The notes beneath the pieces were generated by a model. It was not told where the DNA came from, did not search any database, and was given only the letters and a program-made list of their open reading frames with translations. Shown piece by piece: positions 36,347 through 48,660 of a DNA stretch of 64,000 nucleotides (position 1 is its first letter; each line of letters opens with the position of its first letter). The stretch comes from Panax quinquefolius. Taxonomy: Eukaryota > Streptophyta > Magnoliopsida > Apiales > Araliaceae. The DNA is taken from NCBI GenBank assembly GCA_020205615.1, contig CM035166.1, positions 93,598,706 through 93,662,705 of the forward strand, written 5' to 3'. Made by a program: the position numbers and the translations under genes.

Positions 36347-37640
36347 ATGACGATGATTGAGAATGTCGTCGAGAATATTAATAGTGGAGTAAATGAGACC
36401 GTGGAGATGCCTGTATTTAACAAACGAGGAGAGCGTGCAACAGTGGCAATGTACCTCCATGAACAACACCACCGAAAGCGGATGATGAATGAGGGATGTT
36501 TAGAAGTTTTTTGCGATTCATACAAAATCGAATTTAGGAGACTCGTGTTCAAAATACAGGAGGAAATGATAGCGAATTCACGGTGGTCACGACCAAGCGA
36601 TTCAAAGTTGGGACCACCGAATTTAAGGGAAAGCCAGATCCGATCATGCGGCGAAACATGGGTCGAAAAATTACAAGATATTCGATGTCTTGGGATGCAC
36701 GGAGAGAACGAAGGTTCCATTCGCCACCTTTATGTTAAAATGGCGAAATGATTCTCGGTGGAAATCATGGAAGCGTACTCCATCCAACAAGCACTCGGCG
36801 TATGCGTGGGAGACATTTCAGAAAGCAGTTCAATGACAAGTACTTCCCTAAAAGTATTCGTCGTATGAAGGAAGTGGAGTTTATTAGACTAAGCGAGAAT
36901 AACATGGCGGTGTCCCAAAGATGAAAGAAGTTCATGGAGTTATCCGAGTTTGCACCTCATTTGGTGGAGAATGAGGAACGTATGGCCGCGATGTTTACGA
37001 GAGGTTTGAAACCCGACACGCCTCATTTCTCGTCTCATTCATTTCATAAATTTTCTCTCTATTCGAGATGTTGTCAATGTGGCTCGATTGTTAGAGCGAG
37101 ATAACGAAATGCGTTCAACCGAGGACCATAACCGAGATCATCTCAAAGATAGCGGTCATCGAATAACGATAACCGGCGGAGAAAGAAGAATACAGACAAA
37201 GGCGGTTACCACTCGGTGGTAATCGTGGCCATGAAAATAAAGAAGCGAGTCGGGAGGAGATTTTAAAAGAGGAGATTCAACAACGACCGTATGAAGACGT
37301 CGGCAGCAAGATGTAATTGGTTCCAAGGAGGAGAAAGACCATCGGTCGTATGTTACAAATCACGGAAAGAGGGGACATATCATTGGCCCCCAACAGGTTT
37401 AAGGTATGCTATAATTGTGGAAAAGAAGGACATATCGCAAAGATTGTTATGCGATATCGAAACCTAGTCAATGGGGCGGTGACTCGAAAGGATGTCCCGG
37501 AAAAGTCAAAGTCAACGATTCACGGAAGAGCGTTTGTCGTGGCCGGTCAAAAATCGAGGAACCCGAACGAAGTTAGCACGGGTTAGTTAATTATAAATTC
37601 TTGCGAAGTTTATACCTTACTAGATACTGGGTTCTACCCA
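36347..37640 (+). pseudogene. Element F Gag and start of protease, internal copy 1
   Basis: Start ATG at 36347 (MTMIENVVENINSG), with one open frame to 36751. The Gag core continues in other frames (SIRRMKEVEF near 36855, MTRMFTRGLKP-like near 36990). A zinc knuckle reads CYNCGKEGHIAKI at about 37407-37450 and lacks its last Cys. The linker VPEKSKSTIHGRAFVVAGQK follows to 37586. A protease-like YTLLDTG block sits at about 37610-37635. Many frame breaks. Confidence 0.82.
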
Positions 37641-39250
37641 TTCTTTTATCTCTCTTTTGCTTGCGCTCAACGTTTGAACTTGACTACGGAGAAATTAGAC
37701 TTTGACCTATTTATGGAGACTTCGTTAGGAGAAACTTTCATTACATCCGTTGTTTAGAAATCTTGCTTGATTCGAGGTTGGCACTATCACATTACATTAA
37801 CCTTATTTCTATAGAGATATTTGCTTTTGATGTGATTTTAAGGTTAACTACTCATCATGCCAAATTGATTGCTTTTCGTAAGGTTGTTAGTTTTCATACT
37901 CTAAGCAACTTTGTTATTTGAATTCGTGCAATCAAACCATTGTAGTCAAACATTTTCATATCAAGCCATGAAGTCATTCGTTTATTACGGATGTCAAGTT
38001 TTCTTAGTCCATGTTATGGATTTGAATAAAGACACGTCGATTTGAATAATATTCTTGTTGTTATTGATTTTTCCCGACGTATTTCTGAAGAATTTCTTGG
38101 CTTACCCCAAAGACCGATATTAAATTTTGTATCGACTTTGAACCCAGAGACAAAACTCATTTCTAAAATCTCACATCGAATGGCTCTATTGAACTTCAGG
38201 AGTTAAAAATTCAATTATAGAATTTGGTACCTGAGCCTTTATCCTGTGATTTCCTTTGTGGGATGCACCAAAGCCAGACTCTCTGTAGGGGACACCATAT
38301 TCGTGCGATAGTAAACTGATAGGTGTCATTGTAACGTGTTATCCAAGGTTGGGATATGAGTCGCGATTGAGAACAATCTAAGTCGATAATAAAAATCGTA
38401 GCTTTCAGGCTTAGTTGGTTATTATCGGAGATTCGTTGAAGGATATTCTCGAATCGCTATTCCATTAACGTGGTGACTTCATAGAGATACAAAATTCAAA
38501 TGGAGCAAGGAATGTGGGAAGAGCTTGAAGAACTCAAGAGGAGACTCATTTCAAAGATATGTTCGACCATGCCATCCTCGGAAAGCGAACGTGGTACGGC
38601 GTGTTGAGTAGAAGATCGTTATCTGAAATCTGATGCGATATTGTCAAAGACTAATTTCGTATAATTTACAAATAATAGAGATGGAGATGAAAACTCTAGG
38701 TACCCACGTGATGATATACTGATGCGTGATGATATACGAGTATAATCGACTTTAATCGATAAAGTTAAAGTCGCTTCAAGCTACACAATCGGGTGATGAA
38801 TTTGAAGAAGGAGGTGCAAGAAGTTGTTATTTTAAAAGCGAGAATCGGTGAGGTGAGGAAAGCTCAAACCTTCGATTTATTAATCCATTTGAAATTCTTG
38901 ATCGAATAGGAACTGTGGCCTATAGACTCGTTTTACCACCAAGTATGACGCGTGTTCATAACGCGTTTTCATCGATCGATGTTACGTAAATATGTGGACG
39001 ACCCAAACACGTCATTGAGTTAGAACCCATCTACGAGATAGCCGAAGACTTAACGTCACGAGGAGTACTGTCAAGATTTTGTAGAGGAAAGAACATGACC
39101 TATGTCTCGAGGTTATACCATAAGTTAAAGTTTTGTGGAGAAACCATGCTATATTGAGGAAATGACACGGGAGTTGGAAACGAAAATGAAAGCGAGGTAT
39201 CTTTACCTTTTCGAAACACCGTGTATGTACGTCAATTTCGAGGACGAATT
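37641..39250 (+). pseudogene. Element F pol remnant, internal copy 1
   Basis: After the protease and RT linker (to about 38215) the sequence runs through a poorly matching segment (38222-38395) and then jumps to the RT thumb block [10 protein letters not shown] at about 38410. RNase H is reduced to an ADVLSRRS-like tail near 38590. The integrase is reduced from its start near 38780 straight to KPRFINPFEILDRIG at about 38870 and the chromodomain-like end at 39135-39230. RT catalytic box, RNase H sites and the integrase core are absent. Confidence 0.82.
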
Positions 39251-39251
39251 T

Positions 39252-39266
39252 CATAAGGAGGGAGGT
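39252..39266 (+). promoter_or_regulatory. Element F polypurine tract, first copy
   Basis: ATAAGGAGGGAGGT just before LTR2 (TGTAAGACCTCG). Confidence 0.85.
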
Positions 39267-41929
39267 TGTAAGACCTCGAATTTTTTAAATAAAAGGAATT
39301 TCCTTTATTTATTATCTTGAAATAGTAAGGGTTGATTTGATTAATGTGGATAGTTAAGGGTTAAATCATGAAATATTTCAAAATAAGCAAGTGGTTATAA
39401 AATATTCATTTTTGTCGGGAATATTCGTTTGGTCGTGGAATATTATTAAATAACTTGTCGGGGAATATTAAATGCGGCCATGTGCCGACCATGTGTTGGG
39501 CCCATAACTGAGCGATTGGATGAGGAAAACGGAAAAGTTTGGGTGGTTATAAATAACTTCGTAGTTATTACAGTTAAAGGCCGAATAATGCGGTGGTAAA
39601 AATACGATGTCTGGCGTGGTTACAGATGGCCGGTATTGCACGCATTGTTGAATTATTGATCCTTACGTAAGATGGAACTACTCAATAATTATTACAGTGA
39701 ATTCTTGTTCAATAGTTTATTTTATTGATTCAATAATTGTTTGCGTTGGTATTTTATATTATTGATGTTTCAATAATTGTCAACACTGATGATATTTTCC
39801 ATTATCGGATCAATAATTCATATTATTTGAATAATATTATTAGATAACATTATTGGCAATGTCTAGAAAGTTACATCTCAAGGAGAGGTTTGGTCACCTA
39901 ATTGCGGCGCCAAGAAGGAGAGAGAAATCCTTATCTGAAAGCCCCTTTCTTTCCTGAACGGCTGGTCATTATAATAATGATTCTCGTAATATTATTTGTG
40001 AATAATTAATTATTGATTCATATGATAAAGAAATATTTATTTTATGTGGATATAAATGATGGATTTATTTATGTGGTTATAAATGAAGAAATTATTGTTG
40101 AGGTGTTTTATCAATATTTTATCGGATTGGAGGTGTTAAAATCAAATCGTGGGTTTTGAGATATATTGCGGGGTTATAATTTTAATCCGAATAGTTGGAT
40201 TGTGGTAATTTTTGGGTATGTTATACATACATAAGTTGAGTATATGTCCACAAATTTTGAACCGTTAAAATGCACGAATGATTTGTTGTGAATTTTAAGA
40301 GGTGTCGGATTCTAAATTAGGTTTATAATTGATTTTGGTGGGAAATTCTAGAATTGAGTGGGCCCCACTTGTGGTTGGTGAAGAAATGTGCTGAATTTTA
40401 TTTCAAATGTGGTGGGTGGCAATAGTAGCGAGTAAAAGCCATCGTGGTAGCGGTCAAGTCTCGCTCTTGTAAAATAACATTTTCCTATAAATGAGGGCTA
40501 AGTTAGAATTGAAATCACACACGAAACAAAGTTTTATCTCTTTCTCTCTATATTATTGAGCGTATTTTGTGAGTATTTAGATACTTTGAGAGTTCTTTGT
40601 TCAAAGACAAGTTTCATTCAAAGATCACTTCCGACCTTTCCTTCCAAGCAATGATTCTTTGAGGTAAGGGATATTATTTTTTCAAATGATATTATTTCTT
40701 CAATATCATTATCTTTGAAATGTTGATCCAAGTTTTTATCAAATTTGGAACTTTTTCATATCGGGGTTACTATTCATGAGTTACTATTCACGAGTTACTA
40801 TTCATGAGTTACTATTCACGAAGTTACTATTCACGAGTACTATTCATGAAGCGTGAAGATGTTTTTGTGGAATTTCTATCTTTTGGTGTCAGAGTTACTA
40901 TTCACGATATCTGGCCTTATTCACGATACTCTGACTATTCAAGACTAGAAAAATAAAATTTCTTCTTTTCGTCCAAAATATCTATTCGGATACTAGCTTT
41001 GATTGTATCCATGTTTTGATCATTCTTGAATTTTACACCACTATGATTATTTTTGAGGTATTGTTGGACATGGATAAAACAAAAGTACGAATCATTAATC
41101 CTTAATCCTTGTCATTTTGTTTCAATTTGGATTCGTTCTTTAAAAATATTTTTCATCATCCTCGCCTTAAATGATGATATTATTGAATATCTTTGGCTTT
41201 GTAGTGCAAAGATGAATGATTTCTCAAGAATATCTTTGGCGTGTAGTGCAAAAGATGAAAGGTGTTTAAATGAACACGACCGATCGATGAATATCTTTGG
41301 CCTTTAGTGCAAAAGATGAACAAAAGTTGAGATGAACATGACCGATTGATGAATATCTTTGGCAGTAGTGCAAAAGATGAATATTTGATTTGAGATGAAT
41401 ATTGATTGATGTTACGAGGATAAAATATTGATGATGGATATTTAAATTCATAGATTATAGTAGATTTCATTCTCTACGTAACTCTTCTATGAATTATTAT
41501 TTCATTGTGAATATTGATCTGAAACTTGTTGTCTATTGTATTCTATCGATTTTTCCTCGTTGGAGACTAACGATAATTTGTTGTATATTATCTTAGTCAT
41601 AGTATTCTTTTTTTGGGCTAGTTGAGCTCACCCTTTTCCTTGTTGTTCCATTTTTCTTCTCGGAGGCGAGAATGTGTAAGAGTACTAGTCGTGGTATGGA
41701 ATGAAGGTTCTAGAGAGAGTTGTTTAGTAGTCCTCACCATTATTGTAAAATAATGTATCAATAAATGTGATGAGGATTTATTTGAGTATAAATATTGTCA
41801 GAAGATAATATTTGTATTTAAACTCATAGTTTTATTGTTGTGATAATAAAGTTGTAGTTGTTTCTTACCATGTATTTGGCGACTCGTAATGGGTTGGATG
41901 GAATGGACCTATTTTGGGGTCGCCATCAC
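39267..41929 (+). repeat. Element F LTR2 (shared middle LTR)
   Basis: Same order as LTR1 and LTR3. It follows a polypurine tract and precedes a primer site, so it serves as 3' LTR for copy 1 and 5' LTR for copy 2. The end is uncertain by a few bases (GTCGCCATCACGG). Confidence 0.92.
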
Positions 41930-41932
41930 GGT

Positions 41933-41944
41933 TGGTATCGAGCT
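41933..41944 (+). promoter_or_regulatory. Element F primer-binding site, second copy
   Basis: TGGTATCGAGCT, identical to element C. Confidence 0.85.
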
Positions 41945-42114
41945 TAGGGATATGATCTCCGGCGGAGATCGGGGAATAGAACTAGGAGGGAGAGAGTGAG
42001 TAAATCCTTCGCTAGTGTGTCCTACCTAAGCTTATTTGTTAGTTGGTCAAGATATAGGGATATTATATGATTGATTTCCTTAATTAACCCTTGTTTTATG
42101 ACAAAGATTTGAGA

Positions 42115-43360
42115 ATGTCGATCGAGAATATTAATAGTGGAGTAAATGAGACCGTGGAGATGCTCAGTACTTAACAACGAGGAGAACGTCGCAAAGTGGC
42201 AATGTACCTCCTGTGAACAACACCAACGAAAGCGAGATGATGAATGAGGGATGTTTAGAAGTTTTTGCGATTCATACAAAATCGAGCGAGGGAGACTCGT
42301 GTTCAAAATACTGAGGAGAAATGATAGCAATTCACGGTGGTCACAACAAAGCGCTTCAAAGAGTTGGGACCACCGAATTTAAGGGAAAGCCGAGATCCGA
42401 TCATGGCGGAAACATGGGTCAAGAAAATTACCAAGATATTCGATGTCTTGGGATGCACGGAGGAACAGAAGGTTCCATTCGCCACCTTTATGTTCCGTGG
42501 CGAGAGGCAGACATCGGTGGGAATCATGAAGCGTACCCATCCACCGCACTCAAGATGTCGTGGGAGACGTTTAAAATGCAGTTCAATGACAAGTACTTCC
42601 CCGAAAGTATTCGTCGTATGAAGGAAGTGGAGTTTATTAGACTAGAGCGAGAATAACATGACGGTGTCCCATTACTGGGGCGAAGTTCGCGAGTTATCCG
42701 TGTTTGCACCTCATTTGGTGGAGAATGAGGAACGTATGACGCGGATGTTTCGAGAGGTTTGAAACCCGACATACGTCGAGATCTCATTTCTCATAAATTT
42801 TCTCTCTATTCGGATGTTGTCAGCGAGGCTCGGTTGTTAGGCGAGATAACGAGTACGCTCAACCGAGGGACCATAACGAGGATCATACTCAAGATATCGG
42901 TCATCGTAATAACGATAACCAAATGGAGAAAGAAGAATACGAGACAAAGGCGGTTACCACTCCGGTGGTAATCGTAGCCATGAAAAATAGAAGAAGCGAG
43001 TCTGAGGAGATTTTAAAAAGAGGAGATTCAACAACGACCATGTGAAGACGCGGCCATGATAAACCGTTTCCAAGGGAGGAGAAAGACCATCGGTCGTATG
43101 TTACAAATGCGGGAAAGAGGGACATATCATTGTCAAACCGCCTACAACGGTTTAAGGTATGCTATAATTGTGGAAAAGAAGGACATATCGCCGAGATTAT
43201 ACGATATCGAAACCTAGTGCAATGGGGAATGGTGACTCAAAAGGATGTCCTGAAAAAGTCAAAGTCAACGATTCACGGAAGGCGTTTGTCGTGGCCGGTC
43301 AAAAAATACGAGGAACCCGAACGAAGTTAGCACCAGGTTAGTTAATTATAAATTCTTGCG
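42115..43360 (+). pseudogene. Element F Gag and start of protease, internal copy 2
   Basis: Start ATG at 42115 (MSIENINSGVNET), matching C; an upstream ATG at 42098 equals the start region of copy 1. Gag core blocks: KMSWETFKMQFNDKYFPESI at about 42550-42610 and RRMKEVEFIRLERE to 42656. A zinc knuckle CYNCGKEGHIAEI with its last Cys missing lies at about 43157-43200, followed by KKSKSTIHGR. The frame is broken repeatedly, at sites mostly different from copy 1. Confidence 0.82.
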
Positions 43361-45010
43361 AAGTTTATACCTTACTAGATACCTGGTTCTACCCATTCTT
43401 TTATCTCTCTTGCTTGCGCTCAACGTTTGAACTTGACTACGAGAGAAATTAGACTTTGACCTATTTATGGAGACTCAGATTAGAGAAACTTTCATTACAT
43501 CCGTTGTTTAGAAATCTTGCTTGATTCAGTTGGCACTATCACATTACACCGTTAACCTTATTTCTATAGAGATATTTGCTTTTGATGTGATTTTAAGGTT
43601 AACTACTCATCATGCCAAATTGATTGCTTTAAATAAGGTTGTTAGTTTTCATACTCCTAAGCAACCCGTTATTCAATTCGAGCAATCAAACCATTGTAGT
43701 CAAACATTTTCATATCAAGCCGCTGAAGTCATTCGTTTATTACGGATGTCAAGTTTTCTTAGTCCATGTTATGGATTTGAATAAAGACACGTCGATTTGA
43801 ATAATATTCTTGTTGTTATTGATTTTTCCCGACGTATTTCTGAAGAATTTCTTGGCTTACTCCCAAAGATCGATATTAAATTTTGTATCGACTTTGAACC
43901 CAAGATAAAACTCATTTCTAAAATCTCATATCGAATGGCTCTATTGAACTTCAGGAGTTAAAAATTCAACTATAGAATTTGGTACATGAGCCTTTATCTG
44001 GTGACTTCCTTTGTGGGATGCACCAAAGCCAGACTCTCTGTAGGGGACACCATATTCGTGCGATAGTAAACTGATAGGTGTCATTGTAACGTGTTATCCA
44101 AGGTTGGGATATGAGTCACAGTTGAGAACAATCTAAGTCGGTAATAGAAATACGTAGCTTTCTAGGCTTAGTTGGTTATTATCGGAGATTCGTTGAAGGA
44201 TATTCTCGAATCGCTATTCCATTAACGTAGCTGACTCATAGAGATACAAAATTCAAATGGAGCAAGGAATGTGGGAAGAGCTTCGAAGAACTCAAGAGGA
44301 GACTCATTTCAAAGATATGTTACGACCATGCCATCCTCGAAAAGCGAACGTGGTACGACGTGTTGAGTAGAAGATCGATATAAGCACGAAAATGATATTG
44401 TCAAAGACTAATTTCGTATAATTTACAAATAATAGAGATGGAGATGAAAACTCTAGGTACCCACGTGATGATATCTGATGTACGTGATGATATACGAGTA
44501 TAATCGACTTTAATCGATAAAGTTAAAGTCGCTCAAGCTTACACACCGGAGTGATGAATTTGAAGAAGGAGGTGCAAGAAGTTGTTATTTTAAAAGCGAG
44601 AATCGGTGAGGTGAGAAAGCTCAAACCTTCGATTTATTAATCCATTTGAAATTCTTGATCGAATAGGAACCGTGGCCTATAGACTCGCTTTACCACCAAG
44701 TATGACGCGTGTTCATAACGCTTTTCACGTGTCGATGTTACGTAAATATGTGGACGACCCAAAACACGTCATTGAGTTAGAACCGGGACGAGATAAATAA
44801 GACTTAACGTGACGAGGAGGTACTGTCAAGATTTTTGTAGAGGAAAGAACATGACCTATGTACTTGAGGTTATACCATAAGTTAAAGTTTTGTGGAGAAA
44901 CCATCTTTATTGAGGAAATGACTGGGAGTTGGAAACGAAAATGAAAGCGAGGTATCTTTACCTTTTCGAAACACTAGGTATGTACGTCAATTTCGAGGAC
45001 GAAATTTCAT
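43361..45010 (+). pseudogene. Element F pol remnant, internal copy 2
   Basis: Same mosaic as copy 1: protease and linker, the unplaced segment (43980-44150), RT thumb [10 protein letters not shown] near 44165, an RNase H tail near 44345, an integrase start near 44520, then the integrase end from about 44620 (FHVSMLRKYVDD near 44725) to the chromodomain-like tail at 44990. Sharing all deletion joints with copy 1 shows the deletions predate the tandem. Confidence 0.82.
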
Positions 45011-45023
45011 AAGGAGGGGAGGT

Positions 45024-47679
45024 TGTAAGACCTCGAATTTTTTTAAATAAAAAGGAATTTCCTTTATTTATTATCTTGAAATAGTAAGGGTTGATTTGAT
45101 TAATGTGGATAGTTAAGGGTTAAATACGCAAATATTTCAAAATAAGCAAGTGGTTATAAAATATTCATTTTGTCGGGAATATTCGTTTGGTCGTGGAATA
45201 TTCGTCTTTGTCGGGAATATTAAATGCGACGGCCGCAGCCCATATGTGTAGACCCATGTGAAGCGATTGGATGAGGAAAACGACAAAGTTTGGGTGGTTA
45301 TAAATAACAGGCGTAGTTGTTACTGAATTAAGGCTGTTGGAATACCCGTGGTTAAAATACGATGTCTGGCGTTGGTTGCAAAGATGAGCACCAGATTGCA
45401 CAATGATGTTGAATTATTGATCCTTACGTAAGATGGAACTACTCAATAATTATTACAGTGAATTCTTGCTCAATAGTTTATTTTATTGATTCAATAATTG
45501 CTTTGCGTTGGTATTTTATATTATTGATGTTTCAATAATTGTCACTACACATATTTCCATTATCGGATCAATAATTCATATTATTTGAATAATATTATTA
45601 GATAACATTATTGGCAATGTCTAGAAAGTTCATCTAAGGAGAGGTTTGGTCACCTAATTGCGCTTGATGAGGAGAAATCCTTATCTAAAAGCCCCTTTCC
45701 TCAGAACGGCTGGTTGTCATAATTGTGATTCTGTAATATTATTTGTGAATAATTAATTATTGATTCATATGATAAAGAAATATTTATTTTATGTGGATAT
45801 AAATGATGGATTTATTTATGTGGTTATAAATGAAGAAATTATTGTTGAGGTGTTTTATCAGTATTTTATCGGATTGGAGGTGTTAAAAATCAAATCAGGG
45901 GTTTTGAGATATATTGCAGGGGTTATAATTTTTAATCCGACCGTTGGATTGTGGTAATTTTTGGGTATGTTATACATACATAAGTTGAGTATATGTCCAC
46001 AAATTTTGAACCGTTAAAAATGTACGAATGATTTGTTGTGAATTTTAAGAGGTGTCGGATTCTAAATTAGGTTTATAATTGATTTTGGTGGGAAATTCTA
46101 GAATTGAGTGGGCCCCACTTGTGGTTGGTGAAGAAATGTGCTGAATTTTATTTCAAATGTGGTGGGTGGCAATAGTAGCGGTAAAAAAGCCATCGGTAGC
46201 AGTCGAAGTCCGCTTGGTACGGGCTAACATTTTCCTATAAATAGAGGGCTAAGTTAGAATTGAAAATCACACCGAAACAAAGTTTTCTCTTTTTCTCTCT
46301 ATATTATTGGCGTATTTTGTGAGTATTTAGATACTTTGAGAGTTCTTTATTAAAGATAAGTTTCATTCAAAGATCACTTGACCTTTCCTTCCGAAGTCTT
46401 GATTCTTTGAGGTAAGGGATATTATTTTTTTCAGAATGATATTATTTCTTGAATATCATTATCTTTGAAATGTTGATCTGAAGTTTTTATCAAATTTGGA
46501 ACTTTTTCATGTGGGGGTTACTATTCATGAGTTACTATTCACGAGTTACTATTCATGAGTTACTATTCACTAGTTACTTATTCACGAGTACTATTCATGA
46601 AGCGTGAAGATGTTTTTTGTGGAATTTCTATCTTTTGGTGTCTGAGTTACTATTCACGATACGGCACTATTCACGATACTGACACTATTCACCTAAAAAT
46701 AAAATTTCTTCTTTTCTAAATCCAAAATATCTATTCGGATACTAGCTTTGATTGTATCCATGTTTTGATCATTCTTGAATTTTACACCACTATGATTATT
46801 TTTGAGGTATTGTTGGACATGGATAAAACAAAGTACGAATCATTAATCCTTAATCCTTGTCATTTTGTTTCACCGGATTAGTTCTTTAAAATATTTTCAT
46901 CATCCTCGGTCTTAAATGATGATATTATTGAATATCTTTGGCTCAGTGCAAAAGAAGATGAATGATTTCTGAAGAATATCTTTGGCGTGTAGTCAAAAGA
47001 TGAAGCGGTGTTTAAAATGAACACGACCGATCGATGAATATCTTTAGCCTTTAGTGCAAAGATGAACAGTGTTAAGATGAACATGACCGATTGATGAATA
47101 TCTTTGGCACGTAGTGCAAAGATGAATATTTGATTTGAGATGAATATTGATTGATGTTACGGGGATAAAATATTGATGATGGATATTAAATCATAGATTA
47201 TAGTAGATTTCATTCTCTACGTAACTCTTCTATGAATTATTATTTCCACCGCTAATATTGATCTCGAAACTTGTTGTCTATTGTATTCTATCGATTTTTC
47301 CTCGTTGAGACTAACGATAATTTGTTGTATATTATCTTAGTCATAAGTATTCTTTTATTTTGAAGCTAGTTGAGCTCACCCTTTTCCTTGTTGTTCCATT
47401 TTTCTTCTCGGGAGGTGAGAATGTAATGTAAGTACTAGTCGGGGTATGGAATGAAGGTTCTAGAGAGAGTTGTTTAGTAGTCCTCACCATTATTGTAAAA
47501 TAATGTATCAATAAATGTGATGAGAATTTATTTGAGTATAAATATTGTCTAGAAGATAATATTTGTATTTAAACTCATAGTTTTATTGTTGTGATAATAA
47601 AGTTGTAGTTGTTTCTGTACCATGTATTTGGCGACTCAGAATGGGTTGGATGGAATGGACCTATTTTGGGGTCGTCACA
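45024..47679 (+). repeat. Element F LTR3
   Basis: Begins after AAGGAGGGGAGGT (polypurine tract 45011-45023) and ends GGGGTCGTCACA at 47679, followed by the ATATG duplication. Confidence 0.93.
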
Positions 47680-48189
47680 ATATGATAGTAACTAGAACAT
47701 GTTTTAATGGTAACCAAAACAGAAATATCATGTAATGAAACCCAGTTTAGGCAATCCATGTATACTAAACAATTACATATTAACCAGAATAAAAAATAAA
47801 AGTAACCAAAATTCCACATTAAGGGCACAATAATAGTAGCCAAACCATAAGATAACAGTAACCAAAACATAATAAAGAAGTAACCAAATAGTTTTATGAA
47901 AGTAACTAGAACATGTTTTAATGATAACCAAAACAAAAACAACATGTATATCCAACCCAGTTTAGGCAACTCATGTATACTATCACATGTACAGTTAACA
48001 CTTGATATATGTCCTGATACAAGCTTGTAACTACCTGGTTACTACCAATAAATAAAATGGTTACCCTTCTATCTGGTAGTATAATCAAATATGTAATCCC
48101 ATTTACATAAGTTCCAATAAACATTACAGACTCACTAACCATAACAAATGGTTATGGATATCCAACAAAAACCAAAGTACGAAACACAA

Positions 48190-48372
48190 TTCTTTTAATT
48201 CTTGATTGAAATTTAAATAAGGTTTATTTCTTCCCATGACATTTGTCGCCATGATCTCTTTTCGAGCAACATCAAGAGGCTTGTTTGAAGCAAAATTTCT
48301 ATTAACTCGATAATAGAACAACATGTATGCTTTTTGATCCAAAACCTTCTTCTCACTAACTTGAACAACCTG
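48190..48372 (-). pseudogene. Captured exon of a ubiquitin-specific protease (UBP)
   Basis: On the minus strand an acceptor-like CACAG at about 48377-48373 is followed by an open exon reading VVQVSEKKVLDQKAYMLFYY, then RVNRNFASNKPLDVARKEIM and NFNQELKEL. VL.Q.AYMLFY is the well-known end of the catalytic domain of plant UBP deubiquitinases. No Cys-box, His-box or other exon is present around it, so this is a fragment and not a gene. It lies in the GGTTAC-repeat element together with its splice acceptor, which points to capture of genomic DNA by a transposon. Which UBP subfamily it came from cannot be told by eye. Confidence 0.78.
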
Positions 48373-48486
48373 TGAATCAACAAGTGCAGCAAAAGTAAAT
48401 TAAAAAACAATAAAAAAAAATAAAGGACTATTAGACTATGCAACCCAGTTTACGCCACCAATTAGTTAATTAGTCTAACAACTATG

Positions 48487-48544
48487 ATGAAGAAGAAGAA
48501 GAAGAAGAAGAAGAAGAAGAAGAAGAAGAAGAAGAAGAAGAAGA
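48487..48544. repeat. (GAA)n microsatellite
   Basis: About 19 GAA/AGA units without interruption. Confidence 0.93.
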
Positions 48545-48660
48545 TTTTAGAGAGAGAAATACCAGTACAAAAGTTATGGGAGTCGAGAGAAAAAGAAGGT
48601 TAAACAACAGAGGTTCACGCGTTTCAAAAAAAAAAACCCACCCGATTTGCCATGTCAGCC

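Larger units (their letters stand above)
33511..47679 (+). mobile_element. Ty3/gypsy element F: three LTRs, two internal regions in tandem
   Basis: Order: LTR1 33511-36176, internal 1 36177-39266, LTR2 39267-41929, internal 2 41930-45023, LTR3 45024-47679. The whole is bounded by an exact ATATG duplication (33506-33510 and 47680-47684), and none flanks LTR2. Both internal regions are about 3.09 kb and share the same deletions in pol. Same lineage as C, with a more diverged LTR. The arrangement fits unequal recombination between LTRs of one inserted element. Confidence 0.93.
31735..48660. mobile_element. Unclassified GGTTAC-repeat element with captured exon, split by element F
   Basis: The two flanks of F (about 31735-33510 and 47685-48660) hold GGTTAC/GTAACC at far above chance density, roughly 20 in the left 1.4 kb and 10 in the right 0.5 kb. 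Diverged units of about 110-230 bp include ACTGTTCTAA or TGTCCTGATACAA, TGGTTACTAAC, AAAATGGTTA and TTTGGATACCAAC. One such unit sits on each side of F. The right side also carries a protease exon. Boundaries are approximate and no terminal repeat was proven; a non-autonomous DNA transposon with subterminal motif clusters is the inference. Confidence 0.5.

Noticed and set aside
48124..48443. A complete deubiquitinase gene
   Set aside because: Only one exon is recognisable; catalytic Cys and His boxes are absent within several kilobases on the same strand.
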